This document shows positions 4,755-6,776 of a DNA stretch of 6,776 nt, one piece after another. A model generated the notes under the pieces. The model was not told where the DNA came from. It saw only the letters and a program-made list of their open reading frames with translations, and made no database searches. A program made the translations under genes and the position numbers. Each line of letters begins with the position of its first letter. Within the stretch, counting starts at the first letter, position 1. Origin of the DNA: DATJJW01 sp035491935 (GTDB taxonomy: Bacteria > Pseudomonadota > Alphaproteobacteria > ATCC43930 > CGMCC-115725); assembly GCA_035491935.1 (NCBI GenBank), contig DATJJW010000101.1:1-6776 (forward strand), in the 5' to 3' direction.

Positions 4755-5243
4755 CTATGCTGCGGGCTCGCCGGCATAGGCCGCTTCGAGCGCCGCCACG
4801 TCGAGCTTGATCATGCCCATCACGGCTTTCATGACGCGCTTGGCGCCGGCGGGATCGCTGCCCCCCAGGAGCTCGGGGATCACACGCGGCACGACCTGCC
4901 AGCGCACCCCAAAGCGGTCCTTCAGCCAGCCGCAGCATATCGGCTCGCCGCCGCCTTCCAGCAGCGCATCCCACAACCGATCGATCTCCGCCTGGTCCTC
5001 GCAATCAATCGAGAACGAGATGGCGTGGCTATGCTCGGCACTATGGTCGCCGTTGAGCGCCATATATTGCTGGCCGGCCAGCGTGAATCTGACCAGCAGC
5101 ACGCCGCCTTCCTGGCCGCCCGGATGGTCGATGACGCTCTTTTGGATATGGTCGATACGGGAATCCGGCAGCAGAGAGACGTAGAATTTCGCCAATTCCT
5201 CGGCATAGCCGTGGCACCAGATGCAGGGGGAAATCTTCGACAT
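4755..5243 (-). CDS. VOC-superfamily protein, PhnB-like (3-dmu-9_3-mt domain)
   Basis: 162 residues, a single PhnB-like domain of the vicinal oxygen chelate fold. Family features: an N-terminal strand followed by FYVSLLPDS (20-28), a central YMALNGD (60-66; usually MALNGG), AISFSIDC (74-81), and the diagnostic CGWLKDRFGVRWQVVP (104-119). The family is often labelled 3-demethylubiquinone-9 3-methyltransferase, a historical name: it has no methyltransferase motif and its true activity is mostly unknown. The ATG at 5243 is chosen because GAGGAG lies about 9 bp upstream and the domain begins at once; the TTG at 5297 would overrun this leader. It is 84 bp downstream of the GntR gene with no clear T-tailed terminator between, so read-through from UbiD-GntR is possible. 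No promoter is obvious. Confidence 0.9.
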   Translation of the reverse strand: MSKISPCIWCHGYAEELAKFYVSLLPDSRIDHIQKSVIDHPGGQEGGVLLVRFTLAGQQYMALNGDHSAEHSHAISFSIDCEDQAEIDRLWDALLEGGGEPICCGWLKDRFGVRWQVVPRVIPELLGGSDPAGAKRVMKAVMGMIKLDVAALEAAYAGEPAA

Positions 5244-5327
5244 GGAAGGGCACTCCTCTCGATTGCACTGCTGCGAGGACGATCGAGGTACGGGCAAGCC
5301 GACGAAGCCGTCGAAAAATTTCCGCGT

Positions 5328-6074
5328 CTATTCTCCGGCCACCGCGGCACCGCCCTCAATGCCCCCACCCGCGATGACAATGATCTCGCCGAGTGCCGAT
5401 TGCGCGGCATGCTCGACATGGGCGGCAGCCGCCGCGCGGGCGGCGGCAACGTCGTGGCGCTGCACGGCATCGACCAGTTGTTCGATTTCCGTCACGCTCT
5501 GCTGCTGGCGCGCCTGGCGCAGCATGGATTGCGGGCGCAGGGCCGAGGTCCTGAGCACGAGGCGGCTGATGATATCGAAAGCGATAGGATTCTCCGCCCC
5601 TTGGCAGATGCGGTCGTAGAAAGCGCGTTTGGCCGTCACCATGCGCTCGATGGAACCCGACCGGTATGCCGCCTTCAGCGTCTCGGCCTCGCGCGTCAGC
5701 GCCTTGATCTGCGCCTCGCTTGCCTTCTCGATGAATTGCTCGACGACCAGCGCCTCCAGCACCGCACGGATGCGATAGGCATTGGCCGCATCCTCATGAC
5801 TGATCGTACCGACGGTGAGGCCACGGGACGAGGCATTCGCGAGAATGCCTTCCGCCTGCAACTCGCGCAGCGCCTCGCGTAACGAGGTGCGGCTGACGCC
5901 CAGCTGCTCGCATAGATCCTTCTCGACCAGCCGCGTGCCGGGCGTCAGCACGCCCAACTCGACCGCGCTGCGCAGGGCCGTGATGATCTTGTTGCGCAAG
6001 GGGGCCGCCTGCTGCCGTACCGGCGCCAGCTTGCCGATCGATCCCGGTGGCATCAGCGGCCCTGCCCGTTTCAT
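5328..6074 (-). CDS. GntR-family transcriptional regulator, FadR subfamily with FCD domain
   Basis: 248 residues from the ATG at 6074. The winged helix-turn-helix covers about residues 25-90, with the classic GTRLVEKDLCEQLGVSRTSL starting at 46, then REALRELQAEGIL. The all-helical FCD ligand domain follows (about 99-226): RAVLEALV, FYDRI (152-156), NPIAFDIISRLV, and a final helix with H219 and H222. Many FCD domains bind a metal through Asp/Asn and three His; here the usual EH before the penultimate helix reads E196-I197, so one ligand appears missing. A Gly/Ala-rich tail (227-248) extends past the domain. The start follows GGATAGG by 6 bp; a TTG at 6092 and an ATG at 6053 are alternatives. 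It lies 18 bp after the UbiD stop, so it is co-transcribed and probably controls that gene in response to its aromatic or carboxylic acid substrate (inference). Confidence 0.93.
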   Translation of the reverse strand: MKRAGPLMPPGSIGKLAPVRQQAAPLRNKIITALRSAVELGVLTPGTRLVEKDLCEQLGVSRTSLREALRELQAEGILANASSRGLTVGTISHEDAANAYRIRAVLEALVVEQFIEKASEAQIKALTREAETLKAAYRSGSIERMVTAKRAFYDRICQGAENPIAFDIISRLVLRTSALRPQSMLRQARQQQSVTEIEQLVDAVQRHDVAAARAAAAAHVEHAAQSALGEIIVIAGGGIEGGAAVAGE

Positions 6075-6092
6075 TCGCGGCCTATCCAGCAA

Positions 6093-6776
6093 TCACTCAT
6101 GGCCACCAGCGAAGCCTTCATGCACCGGCGTTTCCGGCTTCTTGCCCCCGGCCCGGTTAGCATAGGTCTTGGCGCCGGTCTTCGACCAGTCGCCGGTGAC
6201 CGCGTCGCGGGCATACTCGCTCCAGCCTTCGGTCCAGGCGCCGAGATCATAGCCGTGCCAAGGTGATTGCGGCGTGAGCCGCGGCAGGCCCAGCTCTTCC
6301 CAGATCTTCTTGGCGCCGGTCATGAACTCCTCGGCCGGCAGCGCCAGCGGCGGCGCATCGGCCTTGAGCGTGGCGTCGATCATCAGCGTGCCTTCGAGCG
6401 GCACGCGGCCGGATTTCGGTCCGTGGCCGGCGGAACGATAGGGCGTGACGTGCAAATCCTCGTCGAAATTCGCGCGATAGGCCAAGGACCAGAAGATCGC
6501 GTCGGCATTCTCGGGGTTGATGTCCTCCGACACGGCGATGACGATCTTGCCGCATTGCGCCTGCAGCGTGGCCGCCGCCTGCATGCCGCGCCAGATCTCC
6601 GCCTTCGGCGCCTGTCGCGAGAACTGCAGGAAGATCACCTTGCGCAGATTGGTCAGCGGCTCATGCATCACAACCTTCTTGATGCCGCGGACATTCATCA
6701 CGCGCTTCAGATGGTCGAAGAACATCGGCTCGTAGGCGACCTTCTTCAGCACCGAGGATTCACTGGGCGTCACCTG
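6093..6776 (-). CDS. UbiD-family decarboxylase, C-terminal part
   Basis: The last 227 residues of a protein normally about 450-500 long; the reading frame is open to the window edge, so the start lies outside (an internal GTG at 6773 is not the start). UbiD enzymes use prenylated FMN for reversible decarboxylation of aromatic or alpha,beta-unsaturated acids. The visible part matches the UbiD C-terminal domain: a VILK-type strand region (IKKVVMHEPLTNLRKVIF), then KIVIAVSEDINPENADAIFW and SLAYR, corresponding to the FVIVCDDDVNARDWNDVIWA stretch recalled from E. coli UbiD. A G-x-LMIDAT strand follows, with a C-terminal tail containing W-x-GYDLGAW. The prFMN-contacting, catalytic Arg/Glu part (PFGE/D region) is upstream and unseen, so activity cannot be judged. 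A UbiX-type prFMN synthase would be needed elsewhere. A GntR/FCD regulator follows 18 bp after the TGA. Ubiquinone biosynthesis is less likely than aromatic acid catabolism, given the neighbour. Confidence 0.92.
   Translation of the reverse strand, partial: QVTPSESSVLKKVAYEPMFFDHLKRVMNVRGIKKVVMHEPLTNLRKVIFLQFSRQAPKAEIWRGMQAAATLQAQCGKIVIAVSEDINPENADAIFWSLAYRANFDEDLHVTPYRSAGHGPKSGRVPLEGTLMIDATLKADAPPLALPAEEFMTGAKKIWEELGLPRLTPQSPWHGYDLGAWTEGWSEYARDAVTGDWSKTGAKTYANRAGGKKPETPVHEGFAGGHE

Noticed and set aside
4643..4777. ATG at 4777 for the phosphatase
   Set aside because: It would overlap the VOC gene's end and bury a good signal peptide 45 residues inside the protein.
5309..5326. CGACG/CGTCG hairpin after the GntR stop as a terminator
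   Set aside because: On the minus strand the T-run precedes rather than follows the short stem, so it does not fit intrinsic termination.
4743..5882. Long plus-strand open frame (379 codons) opposite the VOC and GntR genes
   Set aside because: No recognisable domain; it is a GC-rich antisense shadow across two well-supported minus-strand genes.
6075..6092. TTG start of the GntR gene at 6092
   Set aside because: It directly abuts the UbiD TGA; the ATG at 6074 has a GGATAGG ribosome site formed by exactly these bases.
1..6776. Mobile element, CRISPR, defence or toxin-antitoxin system
   Set aside because: No transposase, integrase, direct-repeat array, nuclease or TA-like gene pair was seen; all coding space is metabolic or regulatory.

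Overview
This is a GC-rich stretch of ordinary-looking bacterial chromosome with the gene style of an alphaproteobacterium (Hyphomicrobiales/Rhodospirillales type is my best guess). The basis is the high GC, dense third-position G/C coding, the family mix (BKACE, SDRs, GntR/FCD, UbiD, DUF427) and a 13-bp-armed intergenic palindrome of the kind scattered through those genomes. I see no insertion sequence, phage gene, tRNA/rRNA or CRISPR array. Eight protein genes are anchored by family motifs and a ninth, the phosphatase, by two of its three signature motifs. Two genes are cut by the window ends.

Layout. Two genes run on the plus strand: the 3' end of a BKACE (DUF849) beta-keto acid cleavage enzyme (to 398), then an SDR dehydrogenase (480-1220). 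A REP-like palindrome (413-443) separates them. Everything else runs on the minus strand, read from the right. A 5'-truncated UbiD-family decarboxylase (6776-6093) is followed 18 bp later by a GntR/FCD regulator (6074-5328). Next come a PhnB-like VOC protein (5243-4755) and a secreted PAP2-type acid phosphatase (4642-3173), which ends in a clear intrinsic terminator (3122-3155). Last are a NemR-like TetR regulator (3085-2498), a second SDR (2386-1640) and a DUF427 protein (1622-1239), which converges on the first SDR with an 18 bp gap.

Regulation is the most interesting part. The TetR gene appears to be transcribed leaderless: a TTGACG-17-CATATT promoter puts the expected +1 on the A of its ATG, and an 18-bp inverted repeat covers the -10. 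Between the TetR gene and the SDR/DUF427 pair lie two perfect operator-like palindromes, TGTACGTCCGTACA and its exact reverse complement, 33 bp apart. One sits in the spacer of the SDR promoter. The other lies just after the TetR stop codon and is followed by T6, so it may double as the TetR gene's terminator. The TetR protein has the Cys and Lys that in E. coli NemR form the redox-sensing pair, with identical spacing (69 residues). A testable model is therefore an electrophile/oxidant-responsive repressor controlling an SDR plus DUF427 pair.

Elsewhere, BKACE plus SDR is a plausible hydroxy-acid to beta-keto acid to cleavage pair. UbiD plus GntR suggests a regulated aromatic or acrylic acid (de)carboxylation locus whose main part is outside the window. 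The phosphatase has a possible PhoB half-site upstream. No obviously new class of system is visible.
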